Part shown: positions 36,986-43,802 of the stretch, piece by piece | Layout: each line of letters begins with the position of its first letter | Position numbering within the stretch: the first letter of the stretch is position 1 | IMG/VR virus record: IMGVR_UViG_3300046501_000332 | Location: 1-48,230 of that record | DNA from: a virus | Length of the DNA stretch: 48,230 nucleotides | Reading direction: 5' to 3' (one strand) | Notes under the pieces: generated by a model | Databases searched by the model: none | What the model was told of the DNA's origin: nothing | What the model saw: only the letters and a program-made list of their open reading frames with translations | Position numbers and translations under genes: made by a program

Positions 36986-37831
36986 ATGCCCTACATGGAA
37001 CAAATGCAGGCGGGGTTGAAATACCTCGCCTCGGCCGGGGAAACGGGGCGGCGTAGCCTGGACGGCATGCTGGGACCGGTCAACGGTGCCATCAGCGAAA
37101 TCAGCGGCGCGGCCTCCGAGCTGGAAGGGTTGCCGATCATTGGCCCTGCGGTCGGCGCCAAGCTTCAGCGGGTGATGCGTGGGGTCAATGCTGCACAGGC
37201 GAAGGTCGGTGCAGTCGTGGAGACCTATAACCGCGCCTCGCGGGCGGTGTCCGGGATCGATGAGCGGGTGGGCGTGCTCAAGGAACAGGCCGCCCGGGCC
37301 AGTACGGCCATCAACAAGGTGGCAGGCAACATCAGCCCGTCACTGGCGAACATTGTGCCAACCGCCTCTTTTGCCCAGAACAAGACCCCGGCAATCGAAG
37401 CGGTGAAGCCGTTCGCACACCTGATGATCATGCAACCGCTGACCACCGGATCTGAGCCGTTCTATTTCAACCTCGACACGGCGGCGTTTGACGAGCTGAG
37501 CCGTTCCAGTGAATTCCGCTGGGCGTCTCAGGAACGTCTGACGCGTCGACCGGCGCAACAGGCGGTCGGTATGGGGGAGGACACCATAACGCTCAAGGGC
37601 ACGGTGTTTCCGGGCTTCAAAGGTGGCATCAAGCAGCTCAACACCCTGCGCAGCATTGGCGCCCAGCTGGTGCCGCTGGCCCTGACGACGGGCTATGGCG
37701 AGGTGCTGGGGAACTGGTGCCTGAAAAAAGTCAGCGAGGAACAGGGCTTTTTGATGCAAGGCGGTATTCCGCGCAAGCAGGGTTTTACTTTGGAGTTTGT
37801 GCGTTATGGCGACGATCTGCAGAACGTCTGA
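36986..37831 (+). CDS. Tail protein U with an N-terminal extension
   Basis: A 281-residue protein whose C-terminal 140 residues are P2 gpU-like: KPFAHLMIMQPLTTGSEPFYFNLDTAAFDELSRSSEFRWASQERL, GEDTITLKGTVFPGFKGG and the end KQGFTLEFVRYGDDLQ. Typical gpU proteins, from memory, are about half as long; the first 140 residues here are alanine-rich and helical (LGPVNGAISEISGAASELEGLPIIGPAVGAKLQRVMRGV). Acts in tail completion. It overlaps gene X by 26 bases. Confidence 0.88.
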   Translation: MPYMEQMQAGLKYLASAGETGRRSLDGMLGPVNGAISEISGAASELEGLPIIGPAVGAKLQRVMRGVNAAQAKVGAVVETYNRASRAVSGIDERVGVLKEQAARASTAINKVAGNISPSLANIVPTASFAQNKTPAIEAVKPFAHLMIMQPLTTGSEPFYFNLDTAAFDELSRSSEFRWASQERLTRRPAQQAVGMGEDTITLKGTVFPGFKGGIKQLNTLRSIGAQLVPLALTTGYGEVLGNWCLKKVSEEQGFLMQGGIPRKQGFTLEFVRYGDDLQNV

Positions 37832-38012
37832 CGGGGATCTGTTGGACACCCTCTGTTTCAACTTTTACGGCCATCTGAACGGCACCGTCGAGGCCGTGCT
37901 TGATGCCAATCAGGGGCTCGCCGATGAGGTGCAGCCTTACCGCTCCGGTGTGCTGATCAGACTGCCCGAGTTAGCCGCCGCAACAGATGAGGCGGTCATG
38001 CTCTGGGATTGA
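37806..38012 (+). CDS. Tail protein X
   Basis: A 68-residue LysM-like gpX: TSDGDLLDTLCFNFYGHLNGTVEAVLDANQGLADEVQPYRSGVLIRLPEL is the whole family signature. The ATG at 37806 lies inside the end of U; U, X and D are cotranscribed as in P2. Confidence 0.9.
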   Translation: MATICRTSDGDLLDTLCFNFYGHLNGTVEAVLDANQGLADEVQPYRSGVLIRLPELAAATDEAVMLWD

Positions 38013-38048
38013 TCACCCGTTACGCGTAACACAAGCCCTTCCACCTAG

Positions 38049-38070
38049 CCCCGCCTTGAGCGGGGTTTTT
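38049..38070 (+). terminator. Hairpin with T run before gene D
   Basis: Stem CCCCGC (38049-38054) with GCGGGG (38060-38065), TTTTT, CGTTTCTGGA, then the ATG at 38089. Confidence 0.68.
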
Positions 38071-38088
38071 CGTTTCTGGATACCTGAC

Positions 38089-39132
38089 ATGACGCCCGTA
38101 TTTCGCATCATTGCCGACAGCAAGGACATCACCGCGCTGATCAATGACCGGTTGTTGCTACTACGCACGACCGACAAGCCGGGCATGGATTCCGACGAAT
38201 TCGAGTTGCGCATTGATGATCGCGACAATGCGGTTGCGCTGCCAACCCGGGGCGCGAACGTGGAGATTTTTCTGGGGTACGCCGGGGAGAAACTGACCCG
38301 CATCGGCCTGTACACCGTGGATGAAATCGAGTGGGGCGGCCCGCCGGATGCGCTGGTGATCCGGGGCAAGGCGAGTGACTTTCGCGGCAGTGGCAAGACC
38401 ACGCGCAGCGGCAGTTGGGAAGACGTGCCGCTGTTGCGCATTGTCAGCGACATTGCCCAGCGCAACGGCTGGAAGCCGGTGTGTGACGTGGCGACGAAAG
38501 TGCCCCGGGCAGACCAACTCAACGAGTCGGATTACAACTTCATTACACGCCTGGCTAAGAAATACGACTGCACGGCGAAACTCGCGGACGGCAAGTTGCT
38601 GGTCAAGCCGCGTCAGGAAGGCTTGAGCGCGTCCGGCAAGGCGCTGGGGGTGGTCACGATCACGCCAAGGGATGTCACTCGTAAACAGTTCCGCCTCGGC
38701 GATCACAGCACGCACAGGGCTGTGTCGACCAAGCATCAGGACAAGAAGACCGGAAAGCTGACGGTCGTCACCCTGGACAACGAGGACGCTCCGGACGGCC
38801 TGCCGTCGGTGCATACCGACCGGCATATTCACCCGAATAAGACTGCCGCCGAGCAAGCCGCCAAGGCCCGGCTCGCTGCGTTCAATCGCTCGACCGCAGG
38901 CGTGCGACTGGAAATGCCCGGGCGCACCGACCTGTTTGCCGAGCGAATGATTAACGCGTCCGGGTTCAAGCCCGGGCTCGATGGCGAGTACCTGGTGGAC
39001 ATGACCGAGCAGGTGTTTACCCAAGCGGGCTGGTCGACAACCGTGGAATGCAACGGCGGCAAGAAAGGCAAGGCCACCGCCAAAGGCAAAAAGAAGAAAC
39101 CGAAAAAGGAAGTGAAGGTAGTCGAGCTCTGA
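38089..39132 (+). CDS. Tail hub / late control protein D
   Basis: A 347-residue P2 gpD-like hub protein: TPVFRIIADSKDITALINDRLLLLRTTDKPGMDSDEFELRIDD at the N-terminus, ADQLNESDYNFITRLAKKYDCTAKLADGKLLV in the middle, and a LAAFNRSTAGVRLEMPGRTDLFAERMINASGF end domain. The very C-terminus is a lysine-rich tail (GKKGKATAKGKKKKPKKEVKV). It forms the baseplate hub with V. In P2 'late control' is historical; no regulatory domain is seen here. Confidence 0.92.
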   Translation: MTPVFRIIADSKDITALINDRLLLLRTTDKPGMDSDEFELRIDDRDNAVALPTRGANVEIFLGYAGEKLTRIGLYTVDEIEWGGPPDALVIRGKASDFRGSGKTTRSGSWEDVPLLRIVSDIAQRNGWKPVCDVATKVPRADQLNESDYNFITRLAKKYDCTAKLADGKLLVKPRQEGLSASGKALGVVTITPRDVTRKQFRLGDHSTHRAVSTKHQDKKTGKLTVVTLDNEDAPDGLPSVHTDRHIHPNKTAAEQAAKARLAAFNRSTAGVRLEMPGRTDLFAERMINASGFKPGLDGEYLVDMTEQVFTQAGWSTTVECNGGKKGKATAKGKKKKPKKEVKVVEL

Positions 39133-39151
39133 AGCCAGTCATTCAACAACC

Positions 39152-39175
39152 AAACCGCGTTATGCGGTTTTTTTT
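39152..39175 (+). terminator. Hairpin with T run before the endolysin
   Basis: Stem AAACCGC (39152-39158) with GCGGTTT (39164-39170), eight T, then CGTCTGGAGA and the ATG at 39190. Confidence 0.72.
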
Positions 39176-39189
39176 CGTCTGGAGAAAAT

Positions 39190-39699
39190 ATGCCACGTAT
39201 CACCGAAGCGGCTGCTGGTGGCCGGAACGTCCTCGCGTATCTCGACATGCTTGCCTGGTCTGAACTTGGCAGTGATTACCTCAAGCGTTCCGACGATGGT
39301 TACAACGTCATCGTGACGGGAATCGACGGCAAGCTGGAACTGTTTACCGAGTATGGCAACCATCCGTTTGCAGGTGGTCGTAAGTCGAAGGTCATCAACA
39401 GCAAGGGATTGACCTCAAACGCCGCGGGCCGGTACCAGTTCATGCTCAGAGACTGGCTGCATTACCGAGAATCGCTGTCGCTGCCGGACATCGGGCCCGT
39501 TAGCCAGGACCGATGGGCGATTCAGTTAATCAAGGAGCGCAGGGCGCTTGAAGACGTAAAGGCTGGCCGCATCACAGAAGCAGTCAGCAAGTGCCGGAAC
39601 ATTTGGGCCAGCCTGCCCGCCGCAGGATATGGCCAGCGTGAGCATACGATCAGTGATCTGCTGGGTCACTTCATCGCCGCCGGGGGATCGCCGACATGA
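39190..39699 (+). CDS. Endolysin, lambda R-type lytic transglycosylase (GH104)
   Basis: A 169-residue peptidoglycan-cutting enzyme. Marks are LAYLDMLAWSELGSD with the catalytic Glu in WSE, LFTEYGNHPFAGGRK, the SNAAGRYQFMLRDW lysozyme motif and the end CRNIWASLPAAGYGQREH. No signal or SAR segment, so it needs the holin. It overlaps Rz by ATGA. Confidence 0.93.
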   Translation: MPRITEAAAGGRNVLAYLDMLAWSELGSDYLKRSDDGYNVIVTGIDGKLELFTEYGNHPFAGGRKSKVINSKGLTSNAAGRYQFMLRDWLHYRESLSLPDIGPVSQDRWAIQLIKERRALEDVKAGRITEAVSKCRNIWASLPAAGYGQREHTISDLLGHFIAAGGSPT

Positions 39700-40235
39700 A
39701 GCTGCTCGACCTAGTCCCGGCGCCTTATCGGAACGTAGTGCTAGCTCTTTTGTGCCTGCTGATCGCGTCGGGTACTGCAGCCTTTGCTTGGCAGATTCAG
39801 AGCTGGCGTTACGGCCAACTACTAGACCGCCAAGCGCGTCTGCAGGCTGACACTCTCCATGAGCTTGCCCTCGCAGGTGCAACCCTCCAACGAGAAGAGC
39901 AGGCCAAACGCTTGGCACTGGAGCAACGCCTGAAAGCCAGCGACGACAACCATTACAGCGAATTATCAAATGCTCAAGAACATCAGAAGCGTGTGCGTGA
40001 TCAGCTTGCTACTACTCAGTTGCGGTTGTCAGTCCTACTCGCCGCAACCGATTCCGGTGGCTGCTCAATGTCAGCCTCCGCCGGCGCCGTCGGCCTGGTT
40101 CATGACTCCCGTCGAGCCGAACTTGAGCCAGCGCATGCTCAACGAATTATCGGCATCACGGATGACGGTGATCGAGGATTGATCGCGCTCAAAGCCTGTC
40201 AGGCTTACGCAAGAGAAGTGTCTTCGTCGAAGTAA
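39696..40235 (+). CDS. i-spanin Rz
   Basis: A 179-residue inner-membrane spanin: N-terminal anchor VVLALLCLLIASGTAAFAWQI (14-34) and a periplasmic coiled coil (LQADTLHELALAGATLQREEQAKRLALEQRLKASDDNHYSELSNAQEHQKRVRDQL). With Rz1 it fuses inner and outer membrane in the last step of lysis. Ends in SSSK. Confidence 0.88.
   Translation: MKLLDLVPAPYRNVVLALLCLLIASGTAAFAWQIQSWRYGQLLDRQARLQADTLHELALAGATLQREEQAKRLALEQRLKASDDNHYSELSNAQEHQKRVRDQLATTQLRLSVLLAATDSGGCSMSASAGAVGLVHDSRRAELEPAHAQRIIGITDDGDRGLIALKACQAYAREVSSSK
39970..40182 (+). CDS. o-spanin Rz1, nested in Rz
   Basis: A 70-residue lipoprotein fully inside Rz in another frame: signal peptide KNIRSVCVISLLLLSC with lipidation at Cys18 or Cys20 (LLSCGC), then the proline-rich QSYSPQPIPVAAQCQPPPAPSAW typical of Rz1. 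Outer-membrane partner of Rz. Confidence 0.85.
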   Translation: MLKNIRSVCVISLLLLSCGCQSYSPQPIPVAAQCQPPPAPSAWFMTPVEPNLSQRMLNELSASRMTVIED

Positions 40236-40246
40236 AAGGAGCGAAC

Positions 40247-40272
40247 AGCCCCGGTGCGTCAACACCGGGGCT
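40247..40272 (+). terminator. Strong hairpin after the lysis genes
   Basis: Perfect stem AGCCCCGGTG (40247-40256) with CACCGGGGCT (40263-40272) and loop CGTCAA, without a T run. A second, imperfect hairpin (CCCGCTT / AAGCGGG) lies at about 40316-40338. Could terminate late transcription or stabilise mRNA ends. Confidence 0.5.
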
Positions 40273-40384
40273 GAACGCCAAACCCGCAGCCCTATTCTGC
40301 AAGTTCAGCCAGGACTCCCGCTTCGTGCACAAAGCGGGGCGGAGTCTATCAACTGTTTATCCATACAGTAAAGGTTCGCTTGCA

Positions 40385-41179
40385 ATGTCAAATCCCATCG
40401 TTCCATGGATGGGCGGTAAACGCCGCCTCGCCGACCGTCTTATCCCGTTATTTCCACCTCACGAATGCTATGTCGAAGTGTTCGCTGGTGGTGCTGCCTT
40501 GTTTTTCATGCGGCCGCAGCCTGCGCCCGTGGAAGTCCTGAACGACATCAACGGTGACCTGGTGACGCTCTATCGAGTGGTTCAAAACCACCTGGAGGAA
40601 TTTATTCGCCAATTCAAATGGGCGCTCAGTTCGAGGCAAATTTTCGAGTGGCAGAAGATGACGCGCCCGGAAACGCTGACTGATATCCAGCGCGCTGCGC
40701 GGTTCTTCTATCTGCAGCAACATGCGTTTGGTGGGAAGGTTGCCGGCCAGACCTTCGGCACGGCAACGACCGGCCCGGCCATCAACCTATTAAGGATCGA
40801 GGAAAATCTCTCCGCAGCGTGGCAGAGACTTGCGGGCACGTACGTTGAAAATCTGTCGTGGCTTGAATGTGCCGAACGTTATGACCGACCCCATACCTTT
40901 CACTACATGGATCCGCCGTATTGGCAGAAGGCCGGCTATGGAGTGGATTTCCCGTTGGAAAATTACGAGCGGATGGCTGATTTCATGCGCCGGTGCAAAG
41001 GTAAAGTGATGGTGAGCATCAACGATCACCCAGACATTCGTCGAGTATTCGAGGGATTCCATTTTGAGACGACTGATATTCGCTACACGACGTCTAACCA
41101 ACGAATAGGTAAGGCTGAAGTCACCTCTGAGCTGGTGATCTTGAACTGGCAGCCTGAGGCCTTCGCCAGCCTGTTTTGA
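40385..41179 (+). CDS. DNA adenine methylase (D12 / Dam class)
   Basis: A 264-residue N6-adenine methyltransferase. PWMGGKRRL at residues 7-15 and ECYVEVFAGGAALFF (27-41) form the SAM site; the catalytic motif IV is MDPPY (175-179); KVMVSINDHPDIRRVF is the expected C-terminal fold. The start ATG at 40385 follows AAAGG; the frame extends upstream without a site. Probably protects phage DNA or alters host transcription; a target like GATC cannot be concluded. It lies behind the lysis genes as accessory cargo. Confidence 0.9.
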   Translation: MSNPIVPWMGGKRRLADRLIPLFPPHECYVEVFAGGAALFFMRPQPAPVEVLNDINGDLVTLYRVVQNHLEEFIRQFKWALSSRQIFEWQKMTRPETLTDIQRAARFFYLQQHAFGGKVAGQTFGTATTGPAINLLRIEENLSAAWQRLAGTYVENLSWLECAERYDRPHTFHYMDPPYWQKAGYGVDFPLENYERMADFMRRCKGKVMVSINDHPDIRRVFEGFHFETTDIRYTTSNQRIGKAEVTSELVILNWQPEAFASLF

Positions 41180-41191
41180 TCCGTGCACAAC

Positions 41192-41220
41192 AAGGGATGG
41201 TCCTTTTTAGACCATCCCTT
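41192..41220. terminator. Perfect 11-base hairpin between dam and the 20-residue peptide gene
   Basis: AAGGGATGGTC (41192-41202) and GACCATCCCTT (41210-41220) with loop CTTTTTA. Lies between two converging genes and can serve either strand. Confidence 0.68.
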
Positions 41221-41229
41221 CTGTGTTCG

Positions 41230-41292
41230 CTAGATCAGCATCTGGATGAGTTTAACGATTTCCGTAAGCAGCTTCAGCAGCTCAATCACCAT
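41230..41292 (-). CDS. 20-residue amphipathic peptide gene, candidate type I toxin
   Basis: A 21-codon ORF with a consensus AAAGGAGG (41298-41305) five bases before the ATG. The product MVIELLKLLTEIVKLIQMLI is almost purely Leu/Ile/Val/Met with charged residues only at 4, 7, 11 and 14 (Glu, Lys, Glu, Lys) and Gln17, a 3-4 spacing that puts all polar side chains on one helix face. A long leader of about 120 bases lies upstream and a perfect hairpin just downstream. Hydrophobic 18-35-residue peptides of this design are often membrane-active type I toxins; I do not recognise this one. Far too short for standard gene calling. Confidence 0.58.
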   Translation of the reverse strand: MVIELLKLLTEIVKLIQMLI

Positions 41293-41435
41293 TTTTGCCT
41301 CCTTTCTAACGGGTGGCCTGAGTCTTGGACTCGACAGTGCGCTGTGCTAACGTTACGGTTGTTGTGGGTAACGAAAGCAGTGAACTGACGGCATCGCTCG
41401 TCATCAGGATCGACGTCTTTGCATTGCTTATAACT

Positions 41436-41470
41436 AAGCCGAGTGGGCGCCAACCCTCTCGGCTTTTTTT
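41436..41470 (+). terminator. Terminator on the plus strand opposite the peptide leader
   Basis: AAGCCGAG (41436-41443) with CTCGGCTT (41458-41465), 14-base loop, then seven T. No protein gene on the plus strand ends here, so it may end a small RNA transcribed antisense to the peptide leader. Confidence 0.68.
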
Positions 41471-41765
41471 ATGGCAACAGTCATCTACGGGCCTTCGCCC
41501 AGCGTTTCTAAATCGGGTTTGGTGTCGCATCGCCATCGGTGGGATAAATTAAAGTGCCCTTGGCAGCCCGTCAATATTTTTTTGCCGAATCGGCGAGCTT
41601 TCTAAAACCCAATAGTGGGATTTTGAAGTTCTCCAAATCCCAAGTTTTGGAATGGACGGAAGTATATTTCCCAAGCTGGGGTTTGACGACTCGGGTTGCC
41701 GGTGAGGCCCCCGGTTTTGCTGAGGTTAACGCGCGTTCGTGCTTTCGCGCGTTCGCGTTTTTTCG

Positions 41766-41814
41766 TTTTACGTATTTACGTATTTACGTCTTTGCGTTTT
41801 TACGTTTTTGCGTA
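41766..41814. repeat. Tandem array 1: TTTRCGTN units, 8-base period
   Basis: CG dinucleotides fall at 41771, 41779, 41787, 41795, 41803 and 41811, exactly eight bases apart, in units such as TTTACGTA, TTTGCGTT. Upstream 41731-41765 has a looser GCGTTCG form. No protein gene is supported in 41552-42316. Confidence 0.85.
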
Positions 41815-41882
41815 GTTTTTCATGCCAGTGGTGGGTCTCTGCGGTGGGGCGTGGGGCTCTATTTTTTGGATGAAACCCTGCG

Positions 41883-41958
41883 TTAGTCGCCCAATTAGCG
41901 GGCGAATTAGCGAGTTAGTTAAATGGCGAATTAGCGGATTAGCGAATTAGCGAATTAG
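41883..41958. repeat. Tandem array 2: CGAATTAG units, 8-base period
   Basis: TTAG begins at 41883, 41895, 41907, 41915, 41931, 41939, 41947 and 41955; the last four are exactly eight apart as GCGAATTA units, the earlier ones 8, 12 or 16. Confidence 0.82.
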
Positions 41959-41964
41959 AAAAAA

Positions 41965-42004
41965 ATAACGGAATAACGGAATAACGGAATAACGGAATAA
42001 CGGA
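41965..42004. repeat. Tandem array 3: ATAACGGA units, 8-base period
   Basis: CGG at 41969, 41977, 41985, 41993 and 42001, five near-perfect units of ATAACGGA. Reverse complement of array 1 units (TACGTAAA) resembles this unit, so arrays 1 and 3 may be inverted relatives. Confidence 0.88.
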
Positions 42005-42206
42005 TTTACTTGGTTTTAATAGTTCGGGTTGCTTACCGTTCTTGCTCCGTTTTGGGTTCCATTACGATGGTCGCGATCCGTAGGGCTAGGGTTGGATGAA
42101 CCCAACCGCGATTTTTGATGGGAAAAAGAGGGTGTCGCCGTTCCCTGCAGGACTGGGCGTGGCTTAGGGACAGAATTTAGCTGCTAAATTTTGGCCTAGG
42201 GCGCCG

Positions 42207-42246
42207 GTGTTGTTACTAGCAACGCCCAAGGTGTTGCTTGTAACAC
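42207..42246. terminator. Imperfect hairpin upstream of the SRAP gene end
   Basis: GTGTTGTTACTAGCAAC pairs imperfectly with GTTGCTTGTAACAC around loop GCCCAAG. It lies 70 bases after the SRAP stop codon and may end that transcript; no T run. Confidence 0.4.
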
Positions 42247-42316
42247 TATCTGAGCTGCCCGAAACGCACATATCGTCGACATGGTGCTACGCGGGGAGGT
42301 TGCCTGCCAGATCCTT

Positions 42317-43054
42317 TTATCGGGAGCCGAAGAGATCGTTTTCCTCGTGATTGGGTGCTATTAAATAGGGGCCTTGGTTCCGCACGTTCCCTACATCCTT
42401 GCTTACCTCGAACCAGGTAAGTTCCCACGTAGGCTGACAGCATTCCTTGGCGATTTGGGCGGCGCGCTCTTGGGTGGTCTCTGTATCGATCCATTCCCGG
42501 GGATGCTCCGCGCTCAGCACTACCGGCCGGCGGTCATGAATGTCCACCATCCCCTGATCTGAATCGGCAGTGATGATCACGATGCTGTCCTGCGGATGCT
42601 GCTCCAGCCCCTGATGCACTTCAGCTAGTGCGGCGAAGAATATTGGTCCTTCCTCCTTCAGCTTGATGAAATAGGGCTGCTTCTTCTTCGGGTCATCCGG
42701 ATCTTTGACCCATTCAAACCAGCCGTTCGCCGGCGCCAGTGCGCGCCCGTTCGGCCATAGTTGTTTGAAAAACTTCCCCGTCATTACTGTTTCGAACATG
42801 GCGTTGATCGGAGCAGGGCGCTTTCCTTCACCTTTTGCCCAGAACGGCGACCATCCCCACTTCACCTTGTCGACGCTCAGACCCTCCGCTGTCGGCCTAA
42901 TGATCTCGACGCGGATACTCGGCGCCACGTTGTAGCGTTCTATCGGCCAGAGGTCATAGCCGTTGATGATCAGCTGTTGGGGCGCCAGTTCCTTGAGGTA
43001 ATGGTCCATCGGTTCGTAGATCGAGTACCATCCGCATATGCTGTCACTTGTCAA
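42317..43054 (-). CDS. SRAP (YedK/HMCES-like) SOS-response protein, probably impaired
   Basis: A SOS-response-associated peptidase-fold protein. In intact members Cys2, exposed after Met removal, crosslinks to abasic sites in single-stranded DNA. Here the frame reads ...ATA TGC GGA TGG: the Met codon before the Cys is ATA, and the only upstream start is a TTG at 43054 without a ribosome-binding site, which would put Cys at residue 7. Family Arg in CGRY is Trp (CGWY) and Arg in INAR is Met (INAMFET). Conserved GWFEW and DIHDRRPVVL remain. A LexA box lies about 45 bases upstream. Probably inactive or altered; full length is otherwise kept (about 240 residues). Confidence 0.72.
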   Translation of the reverse strand: MTSDSICGWYSIYEPMDHYLKELAPQQLIINGYDLWPIERYNVAPSIRVEIIRPTAEGLSVDKVKWGWSPFWAKGEGKRPAPINAMFETVMTGKFFKQLWPNGRALAPANGWFEWVKDPDDPKKKQPYFIKLKEEGPIFFAALAEVHQGLEQHPQDSIVIITADSDQGMVDIHDRRPVVLSAEHPREWIDTETTQERAAQIAKECCQPTWELTWFEVSKDVGNVRNQGPYLIAPNHEENDLFGSR

Positions 43055-43098
43055 AAATCGGCTTATACAGTCTTGACACAGCAGCTCAGCTTAGTTGG

Positions 43099-43114
43099 CT
43101 GTATGTATATGCAG
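43099..43114. promoter_or_regulatory. LexA (SOS) box
   Basis: CTGTATGTATATGCAG fits CTG-N10-CAG. It lies between the SRAP gene and the umuD remnant, which would both be under LexA control in an intact SOS cassette. Confidence 0.78.
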
Positions 43115-43425
43115 TATCGAGCATGACTTATGTATTTTCTCGTCACACCCATACGGCGGCTTGGTATACCCGTCGATAAAAAGGAACTGGCGAAAATCCC
43201 ACCGATCCGGGGAGACGTGCAGATGATCGAGTCGCATGAAAACTTGCTCGGCCGCACTGCCACTACCGCCTGGATATTCAGCTCCACTTGGAGAAAACAT
43301 CCTGCCCAAGCTGCTGGATGTGCGGATCACCGGCTTCGCCACAGGCGGCATGAACCTGACCGGAGTTGAGATGATCGACGACGCGGCGCACCCCAGTCGT
43401 GGTGGTGCCGCTTTGAGTAAGGTAG
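43115..43425 (+). other. Degenerate stretch downstream of the LexA box
   Basis: No convincing gene. Short frames exist (43127-43366; 43236-43439, with PGYSAPLGENILPKLLDVRITGFATGG) but each lacks a ribosome-binding site and stops or shifts soon. It looks like the broken 5' part of an SOS cassette or an older insertion. Confidence 0.4.
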
Positions 43426-43777
43426 CCATCCATGCTTGAAGACCAAGCGAAGATATCCTTCGATGAATTGCTCAATATCCGCCCGCCCGGCACATACCTG
43501 ATAAAGGTGAAAGGCGACAGCATGCAGGGTGCCGGGATCTTTTTCGGCGACATTCTGATCGTTGATAAGGGGCTGGTTCCGGCAGACCGAAACATAGTCA
43601 AAGCCCTAATCGATCGCGAGCCGACAGTGGAATACCTGACGTTCACGGCAGGGATGCCCGCGCTCCGCTCTGCCAACCCGAAGTGCCCGCCGCGCTTCAT
43701 CGTACAACGGATTGGAGGTCTGGGGCGTGGTCACCAGAGCCTCCGAGACCACTCTAAGAGCTAACCAGCATGGCTGA
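43426..43777 (+). pseudogene. umuD/rulA-like remnant
   Basis: Matches the UmuD/RulA S24-type core: ISFDELLNIRPPGTYLIKVKGDSMQGAGIFFGDILIVDKG with the catalytic Ser in GDSM, then SANPKCPPRFIVQ. Damage is visible: the N-terminal part with the self-cleavage site is missing and a stop (TAG at 43423) lies directly upstream in frame; the catalytic Lys place reads TVEYL (Glu instead of Lys); and near 43708 the frame shifts, the proper end EVWGVVTRASETTLRANQHG being in another frame up to TGA at 43777. No umuC follows; the two-component cassette sits where it would be. Confidence 0.72.
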
Positions 43778-43802
43778 CGGTAAGCGGAAGGGGGTCCATG
43801 TT

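Noticed and set aside
36492-38030. Palindrome GTTACGCGTAAC at 36492-36503 and 38019-38030 as paired regulatory or recombination sites
   Set aside because: The first copy lies in coding sequence of a repeated peptide (LVTRNDP / LVSRNEV) and the second near a hairpin; two copies are too few to claim function.
41554-41886. 110-codon plus frame through tandem array 1
   Set aside because: Much of it is translation of the 8-base repeats (FRFTYLRIYVFAF); no ribosome-binding site.
41766-42004. CRISPR array
   Set aside because: Units are only eight bases, contiguous, with no spacers and no cas genes nearby.
43127-43366. Possible first SOS gene directly after the LexA box
   Set aside because: The frame has no ribosome-binding site and loses sense after about 45 codons; kept only as a degenerate stretch.
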